Source: Chitinophagales bacterium
Lineage (GTDB): Bacteria; Bacteroidota; Bacteroidia; Chitinophagales; BACL12
NCBI GenBank assembly: GCA_014380545.1
Contig: JACMJP010000092.1
Coordinates: 1 to 41,131 of the forward strand
Direction: 5' to 3'
Length of the DNA stretch: 41,131 nucleotides
Positions within the stretch are counted from its first letter, which is position 1. Each line of letters opens with the position of its first letter. Made by a program: the position numbers and the translations under genes. Of the stretch, positions 1 through 8,200 are shown one piece after another. Below the pieces are notes generated by a model. That model was given only the letters and a program-made list of their open reading frames with translations. It was not told the DNA's origin and ran no database searches.

Positions 1-192
1 GGAGTGGATAAAGATGTATTTGTAAAAGTGGGTGATGAAATACAAGTTGGTTCTGTTCTCTGCATAATTGAAGCAATGAAACTATTTAATGAGATTGAAA
101 GTGAACAGGAGGGTAAAATTGTAAAGATCTTAGTTGAAGATGCAAGCCCTGTAGAATTTGATCAGCCATTATTTTTAATAGAACCGAAATAA
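1..192 (+). CDS. accB: Biotin carboxyl carrier protein of acetyl-CoA carboxylase (C-terminal part, 5' truncated by window edge)
   Basis: This is the C-terminal biotinyl (lipoyl-like) domain of the carrier subunit of acetyl-CoA carboxylase, which shuttles carboxybiotin between the biotin carboxylase and the carboxyltransferase in the first step of fatty acid synthesis. The reading frame is open from base 1, so the gene begins before the window; the GTG at position 4 is only an internal Val codon. The biotinylation motif EAMKL is present, with the acceptor lysine codon at 79-81, preceded by the usual V-K-V-G-D-E-I turn. The gene ends with TAA at 190-192. The downstream biotin carboxylase on the same strand is the classical accB-accC order and supports acetyl-CoA carboxylase over a propionyl-CoA carboxylase carrier. 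The missing N-terminus would confirm this. Confidence 0.92.
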   Translation, partial: GVDKDVFVKVGDEIQVGSVLCIIEAMKLFNEIESEQEGKIVKILVEDASPVEFDQPLFLIEPK

Positions 193-200
193 ATTTTTTA

Positions 201-300
201 ACGTCATTGCGATAGTTGATTCAAATAAAAAATAAACATTCGATCAACTTGAAGCAATCTCTTCATTAAAAACAGATTGCTTCGTCCCTCGCAACTCATT
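201..300. repeat. Degenerate intergenic palindromic repeat between accB and accC
   Basis: An inner inverted repeat of 10 bp (gaagcaatct at 251-260, agattgcttc at 274-283) is flanked by an outer imperfect pair (cgtcattgcga near 202-212, tcgcaactcatt at 289-300). A second nested pair, agttgat (214-220) and atcaact (243-249), lies in the left half. The pattern cgtcattgcga ... gaagcaatct ... agattgcttcgtccctcgcaa resembles a dispersed intergenic palindrome I recall from many Bacteroidota genomes. Here the left arm looks interrupted. It could fold in the accB-accC transcript and alter the relative expression of the two genes, but that is inference. Confidence 0.55.
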
Positions 301-311
301 CTATAAAGTTC

Positions 312-1661
312 ATGTTTAAAAAAATACTTATAGCTAACAGAGGAGAGATTGCATTGCGGATTATTCGTACCGCAAAAGAAATGGGTATTAAAACAGTTGC
401 TGTTTATTCCACCGCTGATAAAGATAGTTTGCCTGTTCGGTTTGCCGATGAAGCTGTTTGTATTGGTCCGCCACCAAGCCGTGAATCTTATTTAAGTATT
501 CCAAAAATTATGGCTGCTGCAGAAATAACAAATGCTGATGCTATCCATCCTGGTTACGGATTTTTAAGTGAGAATGAAATATTCAGTGAAATATGCGCTA
601 AATACGGAATTAAGTTTATCGGCCCAACTCCTCAACAAATACATAAAATGGGCGATAAGATAACAGCAAAAGATACGATGAAAAAAGCCGGCGTACCTGT
701 TATTCCCGGAAGTGATGGTTTATTAAAAGATGTTAGCGATGCAAAGCGCCAGGCAAAAAAAATAGGTTATCCTGTTATTGTGAAAGCAACTGCGGGTGGT
801 GGTGGAAAAGGAATGCGCATTGTATGGAAAGAAAGTGAAATAGAGAATGCATTCAGCACTGCAAGCATGGAAGCAAAAGCATCATTCAGCAATGATGGGT
901 TATACATGGAAAAATATATTGAGGAACCGAGGCATATTGAAATTCAAATTGCAGGTGATCAATATGGAAAAGTTTGTCATTTAAGTGAAAGGGATTGTTC
1001 AATTCAAAGAAGACATCAAAAATTAGTAGAAGAAAGCCCTTCACCATTTGTAGATGATAAGCTGAGAAAAAAAATGGGCGAAGCTGCTATAAAAGCAGGA
1101 AAAATAATTAAATATGAAAGTGTGGGAACAGTAGAATTTCTTGTAGATAAACACAAGAATTTTTATTTTATGGAAATGAATACAAGGATACAGGTTGAAC
1201 ACACGGTAACAGAAGAAGTAATTGATTATGATCTTGTGAAGGAGCAAATAAAAATTGCTGCAGGAGAAAAAATAAGCGGTAAAAATTATCTTCCTACGTT
1301 TTACGCAATGGAATGCAGAATAAATGCTGAAGACCCTACTAAAAATTTTCAGCCCTCACCCGGAAAAATAACAAGCTTCCATTCACCGAAAGGACACGGA
1401 GTAAGAGTAGATACTGCGGCATATGCAGGATACACAATTCCGCCTTATTACGATAGCATGATAGCCAAACTTATTTGTAAAGCAAGATCAAGAGCAGAGG
1501 TAATTACTAAAATGCAAAGAGCATTAGATGAATTTATTGTTGAGGGAATAAAAACAACTATTCCATTTCACAAAAAACTCATGCAAAACGAACAATTCCG
1601 CTCAGGAAAATTTGATACAAGTTTTATGAATACTTTTGATCTGAGTGATTTGACTGAATAG
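312..1661 (+). CDS. accC: Acetyl-CoA carboxylase biotin carboxylase subunit
   Basis: Biotin carboxylase performs the ATP- and bicarbonate-dependent carboxylation of the biotin on AccB. The 449-residue length is normal for the stand-alone subunit. The N-terminal pre-ATP-grasp domain begins [17 protein letters not shown], the hallmark of the family. The glycine-rich ATP-binding loop GGGGKGM is at about residues 162-168, and the catalytic/metal segment with [14 protein letters not shown] follows in the ATP-grasp fold. The C-terminal domain includes ECRINAEDP. The ATG start at 312 sits directly before this conserved N-terminus. The gene follows accB after a 119-bp gap holding a palindromic repeat, so co-transcription is likely but unproven. 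No defects are visible. Confidence 0.97.
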   Translation: MFKKILIANRGEIALRIIRTAKEMGIKTVAVYSTADKDSLPVRFADEAVCIGPPPSRESYLSIPKIMAAAEITNADAIHPGYGFLSENEIFSEICAKYGIKFIGPTPQQIHKMGDKITAKDTMKKAGVPVIPGSDGLLKDVSDAKRQAKKIGYPVIVKATAGGGGKGMRIVWKESEIENAFSTASMEAKASFSNDGLYMEKYIEEPRHIEIQIAGDQYGKVCHLSERDCSIQRRHQKLVEESPSPFVDDKLRKKMGEAAIKAGKIIKYESVGTVEFLVDKHKNFYFMEMNTRIQVEHTVTEEVIDYDLVKEQIKIAAGEKISGKNYLPTFYAMECRINAEDPTKNFQPSPGKITSFHSPKGHGVRVDTAAYAGYTIPPYYDSMIAKLICKARSRAEVITKMQRALDEFIVEGIKTTIPFHKKLMQNEQFRSGKFDTSFMNTFDLSDLTE

Positions 1662-1706
1662 TTAATTTATTAATTGTATATTATAGAATGCAGATAATTA
1701 AAATAG

Positions 1707-1979
1707 ATTATTTGCATCTTTATTTTATGTCTTTACTTAGAAAACCCAGAAGTATGGAAATGCCTAAAGTTTGCCCCCTTTTTCTACAACGAAAAAATAA
1801 AAACCGTAAATATTAAAGTCCACAATTTATTGGGTGAAGAGATACATTCGTTTGATTTTGAAAGTTTGGATAATACGCCAATTACAATAAATGTTAAACC
1901 ATTAAAATCAGGATATTATATTTTTTCAGTAACTACCCCTTTCCAAACAAGGAAAATGAAGGTGGAAATATTGCATTAG
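1707..1979 (+). pseudogene. Orphan T9SS C-terminal sorting-domain fragment
   Basis: An open frame without an ATG runs from just after a TAG at 1704 to TAG at 1977-1979. Its last 60 or so codons read as a type A T9SS sorting domain: a strand with KTVNIKVHNLLGEEI, then an acidic/aromatic stretch, then the typical LKSGYYIFSV turn, and the basic end TRKMKVEILH. Compare the sulfatase C-terminus at 4620-4857 (IQILNLYGQTI, LPSGNYFMEVI, ITKKFEVIH). No PNP motif, cargo domain or signal peptide precedes it, and accC ends only 45 bp upstream of the open stretch. I read it as the remnant of a deleted or decayed secreted protein. A separately translated small peptide is less likely because no start codon is visible. 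Confidence 0.6.
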
Positions 1980-2340
1980 TAGCTTTAATACAGCTATATT
2001 CAAAACAATACTTAAAATCCCCATTTAAATAGGCAGGATTTGTGAATAATTTCTACCAGAAAATTCCTTAACAAAGTTTCTACATTATAGAAAGTTTCAT
2101 GACTTCTTAAATTGAGCTTTTAATTTCTCATTCAATAAGTTTTTTCTTGCAAACCTATATCGATAAAGGGATTCCACCTGTAAATCTTTAGTCAGACTTG
2201 CCTATGCTGCTAAATAAATACAGCATTTGTGATGTTTTAAAACTTAACAGATAAAGTAGAGAATACAACTCTACATTGTTGTAGATGCTTCCTGTATATA
2301 AAACAGAGTAAATAAGAATTATTCACTTAAATAGTATACA
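1980..2340. other. Non-coding leader region upstream of the sulfatase
   Basis: No gene is evident on either strand. The region holds several short dyads: gtagag (2256-2261) with ctctac (2269-2274), and ctaca (2271-2275) with tgtag (2280-2284). These two share bases and could not form together. No convincing TTG/TAnnTTTG promoter could be placed. Confidence 0.3.
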
Positions 2341-4857
2341 ATGATCATGAAACTAATCTACAGCACATTTCTTATTCTTGCTGCATCAAGTCTCATTTTT
2401 GCACAAACAACAGAGAAACCAAATGTAATTGTAATCATAGTAGATGACCTTAATGATTACGTTGAAGGATTTGATGGGCACCCGCAGGTTAAAACACCAA
2501 ACATTAATAAGATTGCTGAAAAATGTACATCTTTTATGAATAGTTATTGTTCAGCACCCGGATGCGCTCCTTCCCGCACAAGTTTTTTATCAGGAAAAGA
2601 TGTGTTATATACAGATGTATTTAATAACTCGGATTATTTGGGAGCATTCAGGAATAATTTTACTACTGATGGTAACAATGCTGAAGTTTACACACTTCCA
2701 CAAACCTTAAAAGACAATGGCGGATATTATACATACGCAATAAATAAAATTTTTCACAGTCAGGAGGAGAATGATATGGATAAGTCTTCAAACCCCGTAT
2801 GCGAAAAGGAGCAATCATGGAGCCGTTTAACTACAATGGAAGAAAGTGAAGAACTATTAAATACTTTATTTTCCTTTAACACTTATAATTCTTATAGTTG
2901 GGCTATGGTACCTGATTCACTTGAACAATTTCTTGAAGATTACAGAGGAACAGATACAGCAATTCAATTTATAAATAACTATGCAAACGGAACAGAAGAT
3001 GTTTGTAGTGATAAACCATTTTTTCTATCATTAGGATATCATCGTCCACATAGTGGAAGATATATTCCGGAACAATATTTCCCGGAATATTATAACAAGG
3101 ATATTTATACGGCACCTTATGTTTATGGCTATAATAATCCTGCAAATGCATTACCATATAATGGTATTGTAATGCCACCGCAACCTGAAGACAAATTTGG
3201 TGATTATAATAACTTAAAAAGTATTGCAAAGGCTATTTCTGATGCAGGATGTACTGAAACAGATTTTTCAAATTATTTAAACAGCTTAGGCGTACTTCCT
3301 GTAATTGATGCTGACTATAATGTGCAGAAAGTAAAAGAAATTATATCTGAAACGCAAAGAGCAAATTATGTGATGGCATATATAGCCGCAGTGCAATTTA
3401 TTGATGCCCAAATAGGAAGGCTTTTAGATGCCGTAGAAGAACATCCTGAGGTATTTAATAATACAATAATTGTTTTCATGAGCGATCATGGTTATTCCCT
3501 GGGTGAAAAAAAACATTATACAAAATGGTCTTTATGGGAAACAGATATTCGCACACCATTAATTATATCAACACCCGGTATGACTGAAAGAAAAATTTGT
3601 GATAAAACTGTTTCAATGATTGATATATTTCCTACGATGTGTGATCTAACAGGAACAGAATATCCTCTTTTTTCTGATGGGTCGAAGTATTTAGATGGCA
3701 GCAGTTTTATGCCTTTATTAAGTACAGAAGACGCACAATGGTTCAAGCCTGCACTTACAACCTATAAAAAGAATGCATCAATCGGGTCTTGTTTTCCACA
3801 TTATTCAGTAAGAACAGAAAAATATCACTACATCAGGTATCGCACGAATAATGATGGTACAATTAATAAATCAATTTGCGATGAAGCTGGAAGCATAGTT
3901 GAAGAAGAATTATACGATATAGGAACACAAAGAGAAATTGATCCTTATGAATGGAAAAACCTTGCAAATGATCCTGATTATACTGAATTAAAAAACTATT
4001 TACAGGAGTTTATTCCGGGTGGGAGTTTTTATATGCAGCAACCTTATAAAACAGAAATATCTTCACTTGAACAACCATGTTTTTTAACTGATGAAGGAAC
4101 AGTTAAACTAAGAGGTATGTTATATGCATCCGATGGAAGTTTAGTAAAGGGAATTCCTTTACATGCTTATCAATTTACATGGAGTAATAGTTTAACTGAA
4201 GACATTTCTAATGAACGTATTTATCATTTTAAACCAATGTGGTACAGCGATAAATATGATACTATAGACAATATTAAATTTTATTTGAAAGTTACAGATT
4301 TAGCAACTGGTGAATTAGTAGCATTTGACATGAAAACATTTTATGTAAATCCTGCAAATGCGCCTTTAGCAACTTTTAATACTTCTTTAAATGCAAATAC
4401 GGTAATAATAGATAATTATACTTTAACCGGCACACATACTTATGTTACCTGGGACATGGGTGATGGATTTATTGCGAAAGATTCTATTCCCGGCCCACAT
4501 ACTTATGCAGCACCAGGAACATACACAATCACTCATACAGTGTTCTATGGTAACGGATGTTCTGATATTTTCACATCAGAAGTAACAATAGCTGAAATAT
4601 TGCGCACAGCTCCAATCAGGGATTTAATTTTGTATCCAAATCCTGCAACAAAAAAAATATATCTTGCATGTTCGGCTGAGAATACAATTGAAAATATTCA
4701 AATCCTAAATCTTTACGGACAAACAATAAAAAATATAAAACCTGAACAGGGAACAATAAAACAAGTTGATATAGCCGAACTCCCCTCAGGTAATTATTTT
4801 ATGGAAGTTATTTATGGTGACGAAACAATAACCAAGAAATTTGAAGTTATTCACTAA
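2341..4857 (+). CDS. Secreted type I sulfatase with PKD-like and T9SS sorting domains
   Basis: This 838-residue protein is predicted to hydrolyse sulfate esters, probably on sulfated polysaccharide, outside the cell. A signal peptide covers about residues 1-21 (LILAASSLIFA before QTT). The sulfatase domain (about 27-560) has the metal-binding VDDLND (D35, D36) and the formylglycine motif C-A-P-S-R with Cys75. A later MSDHGYSLGEKKHY segment is typical of iduronate-2-sulfatase/choline-sulfatase relatives. A PKD-like region (about 725-775, WDMGDG...AAPGTYTITHTV) follows. The last ~75 residues form a type A T9SS sorting domain (LYPNPATKK ... SGNYFMEVI ... KKFEVIH). Substrate is unknown. The in-frame ATG two codons downstream is an alternative start. 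Cys75 would need oxidation by a formylglycine-generating enzyme; no dedicated one is nearby, although GldK in this window has that fold. Confidence 0.9.
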   Translation: MIMKLIYSTFLILAASSLIFAQTTEKPNVIVIIVDDLNDYVEGFDGHPQVKTPNINKIAEKCTSFMNSYCSAPGCAPSRTSFLSGKDVLYTDVFNNSDYLGAFRNNFTTDGNNAEVYTLPQTLKDNGGYYTYAINKIFHSQEENDMDKSSNPVCEKEQSWSRLTTMEESEELLNTLFSFNTYNSYSWAMVPDSLEQFLEDYRGTDTAIQFINNYANGTEDVCSDKPFFLSLGYHRPHSGRYIPEQYFPEYYNKDIYTAPYVYGYNNPANALPYNGIVMPPQPEDKFGDYNNLKSIAKAISDAGCTETDFSNYLNSLGVLPVIDADYNVQKVKEIISETQRANYVMAYIAAVQFIDAQIGRLLDAVEEHPEVFNNTIIVFMSDHGYSLGEKKHYTKWSLWETDIRTPLIISTPGMTERKICDKTVSMIDIFPTMCDLTGTEYPLFSDGSKYLDGSSFMPLLSTEDAQWFKPALTTYKKNASIGSCFPHYSVRTEKYHYIRYRTNNDGTINKSICDEAGSIVEEELYDIGTQREIDPYEWKNLANDPDYTELKNYLQEFIPGGSFYMQQPYKTEISSLEQPCFLTDEGTVKLRGMLYASDGSLVKGIPLHAYQFTWSNSLTEDISNERIYHFKPMWYSDKYDTIDNIKFYLKVTDLATGELVAFDMKTFYVNPANAPLATFNTSLNANTVIIDNYTLTGTHTYVTWDMGDGFIAKDSIPGPHTYAAPGTYTITHTVFYGNGCSDIFTSEVTIAEILRTAPIRDLILYPNPATKKIYLACSAENTIENIQILNLYGQTIKNIKPEQGTIKQVDIAELPSGNYFMEVIYGDETITKKFEVIH

Positions 4858-4909
4858 ATTATTCTGTGGCTGAATGTTGGAAAAAGGGATTATAGAAATA
4901 TAGTTCCTT

Positions 4910-6103
4910 TTATTTTTGAGTGTTTGCCTGCGCATGCAGGGAAACAACTTTCACTTTCCTGGCATTTGCAATTGCATTTTCTTTTACAATATTCACATCC
5001 TTATGCAAATCATCATAAGCTAAAGCAACTCCCATTCTGCGGAAAGGTCTTGTAATTGGTTTTCCAAAAATTTTAATATCTGTTTTTTTACCTTTTATTG
5101 CTTCTTCAATTCCCTCAAAATAAAAGTCTTCAGCATTTTCATTTGCAAGAATAACTGCACTTGCCCCGATCCTTAATAATTCAATGTCGGGAATCGGTAA
5201 CCTGAGCACCGCTCTTGCATGTAATTCAAATTCATTTAAGTTTTGTGTTCCTGCAAGTGTTACCATTCCTGTATCATGCGGTCTGGGACTTAATTCTGAA
5301 AAATAAACACCATCATCTGCAAGAAAAAATTCTACACCCCAAATACCAGCACCTGTTAAAGCCTTTGTTATTTTATCAGCAATGAGTTGCGCTTCTCTTA
5401 ATTGTATTTCGGAAATATGTGCAGGCTGCCAGCTTTCCTGATAGTCCCCCCGCTCCTGCCTGTGCCCAATAGGCGGACAAAATAAAGTTTCACCATTTAC
5501 CTGTGTAACAGTTAATAATGTTATTTCAGAATTGAAATGAATAAATTCTTCCAGAATTACTTCAGCAATATCACCCCGTTTTGCAGATTGAGAATAATTC
5601 CATGCTTTTTCAATATCGCTTTCTGTTTTAATTATACTTTGCCCTTTTCCGCTTGAACTCATTAATGGTTTCACAACACAGGGTATCCCAATTTCTTTAA
5701 TGGCTGTAATCAATTCATCCAAAGTTTTTGCATATGCATATTTTGCTGTTTTTAATTTTAATTCTTTCGCTGCAAGATCCCGGATGGCTTTTCTGTTCAT
5801 TGTAAAATTTGCTGCTTTTGCACTGGGCACTACCTGTATACCCCACTGCTCATAATCATAAAAACGTTCTGTTCTTATCGCTTCAATTTCAGGAACAATT
5901 ATATCAGGCTGGTGTTTTTTTACAATTGCATCAAGAGCATTGCCGTCCAGCATATTAATTATTTCCCGTTCATCAGCTACCTGCTGTGCGGGAGCATCAT
6001 TATATGAATCAACTGCTATTACATATTGCCCTAATCTTTTGCAGGCAATCACGAATTCTTTTCCCAGTTCTCCGGAGCCGAGTAATAATATCTTTTTCAA
6101 CAC
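4910..6103 (-). CDS. purT: Formate-dependent phosphoribosylglycinamide formyltransferase (GAR transformylase 2)
   Basis: PurT is an ATP-grasp enzyme that uses formate and ATP to formylate glycinamide ribonucleotide in purine synthesis, bypassing the folate-dependent PurN. The 397-residue length matches the family. The N-terminal Rossmann-like segment is [18 protein letters not shown]-grasp features include [14 protein letters not shown] and, later, [28 protein letters not shown]. The start is non-ATG: GTG at 6103 or the adjacent TTG at 6100; the preceding ATG in another frame hits a stop at once. It is the last gene of a minus-strand run, 32 bp after the membrane protein at 6136. The C-terminal codons contain an imperfect palindrome around 4922-4945. 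It converges with the sulfatase. Confidence 0.96.
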   Translation of the reverse strand: MLKKILLLGSGELGKEFVIACKRLGQYVIAVDSYNDAPAQQVADEREIINMLDGNALDAIVKKHQPDIIVPEIEAIRTERFYDYEQWGIQVVPSAKAANFTMNRKAIRDLAAKELKLKTAKYAYAKTLDELITAIKEIGIPCVVKPLMSSSGKGQSIIKTESDIEKAWNYSQSAKRGDIAEVILEEFIHFNSEITLLTVTQVNGETLFCPPIGHRQERGDYQESWQPAHISEIQLREAQLIADKITKALTGAGIWGVEFFLADDGVYFSELSPRPHDTGMVTLAGTQNLNEFELHARAVLRLPIPDIELLRIGASAVILANENAEDFYFEGIEEAIKGKKTDIKIFGKPITRPFRRMGVALAYDDLHKDVNIVKENAIANARKVKVVSLHAQANTQK

Positions 6104-6135
6104 ATTTAATTTAATAAAGAAATAATTTTGTTAAT

Positions 6136-6513
6136 CTAATTTGTCTTCTTTGAAAGTTTTACAAGTTCCAGCGTTTCAAAAATTAAAAAAGAAAAATAAA
6201 TAATTGCAAAAGGAACAATAAAATTCGATGCTCTGGTATCGGGGTTTGCAGTTTTATAAATTACTACAACAATTCCTGTAATAATTAATTTGAGAATAAT
6301 TCCTGCAAAAAATACATTCATAAAATTTGCAAATCTGCCCTTCATGGTTTTTGAGCTGAAATAATAAGTCGCAATACTTAAAATAAAAAATAAAAAATAA
6401 CATATCCATGCAAATTGCATTACAGGTTTATACAATTCAACATAATTTAGTGAAAATAAAATTGCAGCAATAAGTATTGCAAAAGGAATAAATTTCTTTA
6501 AGTAAGCAGACAT
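6136..6513 (-). CDS. Small four-helix integral membrane protein, AtpI-neighbourhood type
   Basis: The 125-residue product has four hydrophobic segments (about residues 8-25, 32-52, 65-87 and 97-116) separated by short basic loops, with a Lys-rich C-terminus. There is no signal peptide or known catalytic motif. I do not recognise a named family with certainty. In related genomes a protein of this size and topology commonly sits between atpZ and atpB and is thought to be AtpI-like, assisting Fo assembly or ion uptake. Here it follows atpZ by 96 bp, but purT rather than atpB follows it. Function is assigned only by context. Confidence 0.75.
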   Translation of the reverse strand: MSAYLKKFIPFAILIAAILFSLNYVELYKPVMQFAWICYFLFFILSIATYYFSSKTMKGRFANFMNVFFAGIILKLIITGIVVVIYKTANPDTRASNFIVPFAIIYFSFLIFETLELVKLSKKTN

Positions 6514-6609
6514 TAATTTTTTCTGCGAAGATATGAAGTCAGCGATGAAAGGGCAGGAACTAATAGCCAGGAATTAGTTTAAAACTAAATTTATTTAACT
6601 CACTAACTA

Positions 6610-6846
6610 TTAATCCTTTTTCCTGCCAATAAAATCTTTCAATGAAAGATACATGCCCGCACTCAACCCCAGTAAAGACAAAATAACAGTGAACCATGGT
6701 TTGGATCCCAGCCATGCATCTAAACGCATGCCTCCCCAAACTCCGAGAAAAATTGCTGCAATTAACTGAAACGTAATATTGCTGTATTTTATAAATCCAT
6801 CAAATCGCTGCTTCCTGTTCGATGGCTTCGAGGGTTTGTTCTGCAT
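6610..6846 (-). CDS. atpZ: AtpZ/AtpI-family protein
   Basis: This is a 78-residue protein with a basic, Ser/Pro/Lys-rich N-terminus, a first transmembrane helix (about 25-43, ITFQLIAAIFLGVWGG), a short loop with the characteristic MRLDAWLGSKPW, and a second helix (about 52-70) ending in LKDFIGRKK. The two-helix hairpin with G-x-x-L/R-D between helices fits AtpZ, an accessory protein encoded ahead of F1Fo ATP synthase genes and implicated in Mg2+/Ca2+ handling. The ATG at 6846 lies inside the 3' end of the bactofilin gene (47-nt overlap in another frame); no in-frame ATG occurs before the first helix. The expected atpB/E/F genes do not follow. Confidence 0.8.
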   Translation of the reverse strand: MQNKPSKPSNRKQRFDGFIKYSNITFQLIAAIFLGVWGGMRLDAWLGSKPWFTVILSLLGLSAGMYLSLKDFIGRKKD

Positions 6847-7231
6847 TCAGTTTTTTATCTTTTGCACCCATGTGGCAAACACCATTAAAGCGGGCGCCAT
6901 TCTCAACTACAATTTTATTCGTATAAATATTCCCCTCTACAAAAGATGATGCCTTTAAAGTAAGTAGTTCCACCGATTCAATATCACCAATTATTTTTCC
7001 TTCAATGTCGGCATTTTTGCAAACAACATCACCTTCAATAATTCCTGTTGGGCCCAGTGCAAGTTTTGCTTTTACATGTAAAGACCCTCTAATCATTCCT
7101 TCTATCCTGATATCGCCATCGCTGTTTACATGCCCTTCAACAACGGTTCCGTTATTGATCCTGTTCGATATCATCATTCCATTTTTTTGTGTATTTGCAA
7201 CCGGGTCAGATGTAGTTTTGTTACCAAACAT
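6800..7231 (-). CDS. Bactofilin (polymer-forming cytoskeletal protein)
   Basis: Bactofilins self-assemble without nucleotides into membrane-associated filaments of a right-handed beta-helix and often localise cell-wall enzymes. This 143-residue protein has a short polar N-terminal tail and a central repeat pattern (about 25-125) of G-x-V/I-x-A spacing: SDGDIRIEGMIRGSLHVKA, TGIIEGDVVCKNADIEGKI, SSFVEGNIYTNKIVVENGA. This is the DUF583 core. The C-terminal tail is charged. It lies 18 bp downstream of an M23 peptidase gene on the same strand, a pairing known in several phyla where bactofilin positions the peptidase. Its 3' end overlaps atpZ by 47 nt. Confidence 0.93.
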   Translation of the reverse strand: MFGNKTTSDPVANTQKNGMMISNRINNGTVVEGHVNSDGDIRIEGMIRGSLHVKAKLALGPTGIIEGDVVCKNADIEGKIIGDIESVELLTLKASSFVEGNIYTNKIVVENGARFNGVCHMGAKDKKLNAEQTLEAIEQEAAI

Positions 7232-7249
7232 AATTTTTCTTTTTTTTAG

Positions 7250-8122
7250 TTAGTTAAAAATAATAAAATCCAGTGGATCCATCGGAAGTTTATTCTGCCA
7301 CAATTCAAAATGAACATGTGGCCCCGTGCTTAATTCGCCCGTGTTGCCAATAATCGCTATTACATCACCTGCGTTAACAAAATTACCGGTTTTCTTCAAT
7401 AATACAGAGTTGTGTTTATATAAAGAAATTAATCCATGATCATGCTGTATCACAATTACATTTCCGCTTTCCACATTCCAGTAAGCATCAATAACAGCCC
7501 CGTCAAGACATGCTTTCACAGGGGTACTCTCATTCGCTACCACATCCACACCGTAATGTCCCTCTCCCGGATTAAACTCTGATGTTATTGTACCTTTTAA
7601 TGGCGGAAAGAAATGCAAAGATTTAATATTCTTCTCCCCGGTATTCTGCGCACCAACACCGGTTAGGTTAAACAGGTCTTCCCGCTCCACCGCTGTCCTG
7701 AAATTTTTATCCAATTCCGATGCACTGTCAATCTTCACTGACCGGTAATCAATTTTTTTCAAACTATCTAATGGCAGCATAGAGTCTATTTCCCCATTTA
7801 GTCTTTTTTGCAGGTTGCCAAGATACAGGTCGTAATAACTTAATGACCGCAAAATTGAGTCTGTAACCGTATTGTTTCTCATCACCTGCCGGGATGTAGT
7901 AACTTCGCTTGTTCCTACAACATAATTTTTAAGCGGAGTAAAAGCTATAAGGCTATAAACAATGAAAGAAAGAATAACGAATAGTGTGCTTGCAATAATG
8001 AGCACATTCAATGCGCTTAGTTTTACAGAAGCCTGCACTTCAAAAGTTTTATCGTGCATCAGCACCAGGCGGTATTTATTACGCAGCCTGCTTATCCACT
8101 TTCTTGTTTTCGATTTAGCCAA
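7250..8122 (-). CDS. Membrane-anchored M23 (LytM) family metallopeptidase
   Basis: This is a predicted peptidoglycan endopeptidase of 290 residues. The basic cytoplasmic N-terminus (about 1-38) precedes one transmembrane helix (about 39-65, LIIASTLFVILSFIVYSLIAF), then a periplasmic stalk and a C-terminal M23 domain (about 175-285). The zinc ligands are visible: H-x-x-x-D in GHYGVDVV and H-x-H in GPHVHFELW, so it should be catalytically active. The start is TTG at 8122, giving the sequence MAKSKTRKW; no ATG precedes it, and the next in-frame ATG (residue 22) would remove the basic tail. It is the first gene of the run peptidase-bactofilin-atpZ and is divergent from sprE. The cytoplasmic tail is a plausible bactofilin contact. 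Confidence 0.92.
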   Translation of the reverse strand: MAKSKTRKWISRLRNKYRLVLMHDKTFEVQASVKLSALNVLIIASTLFVILSFIVYSLIAFTPLKNYVVGTSEVTTSRQVMRNNTVTDSILRSLSYYDLYLGNLQKRLNGEIDSMLPLDSLKKIDYRSVKIDSASELDKNFRTAVEREDLFNLTGVGAQNTGEKNIKSLHFFPPLKGTITSEFNPGEGHYGVDVVANESTPVKACLDGAVIDAYWNVESGNVIVIQHDHGLISLYKHNSVLLKKTGNFVNAGDVIAIIGNTGELSTGPHVHFELWQNKLPMDPLDFIIFN

Positions 8123-8151
8123 AACAGTTATTTTTTCTGCTGTTTTTAAAA

Positions 8152-8159
8152 TATTTTTG
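8152..8159 (+). promoter_or_regulatory. Candidate -7 box for sprE
   Basis: The sequence tatttttg matches the Bacteroidota -7 consensus TAnnTTTG and lies 41 bp before the TTG start of sprE in the divergent region shared with the M23 peptidase gene. No good TTG -33 element is present at the usual spacing, so the call is weak. Confidence 0.35.
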
Positions 8160-8200
8160 CTCTACGGTGGTTATAGTAGAAGCCTTAAAATTACAATACT

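Noticed and set aside
1041-1247. Open frames on the opposite strand of accC and similar antisense frames elsewhere
   Set aside because: Low-complexity translations without homology features, fully inside well-supported genes.
4858-4909. Possible terminator between the convergent sulfatase and purT genes
   Set aside because: aaaaggga and ttccttttat pair only imperfectly; the signal is too weak to list.
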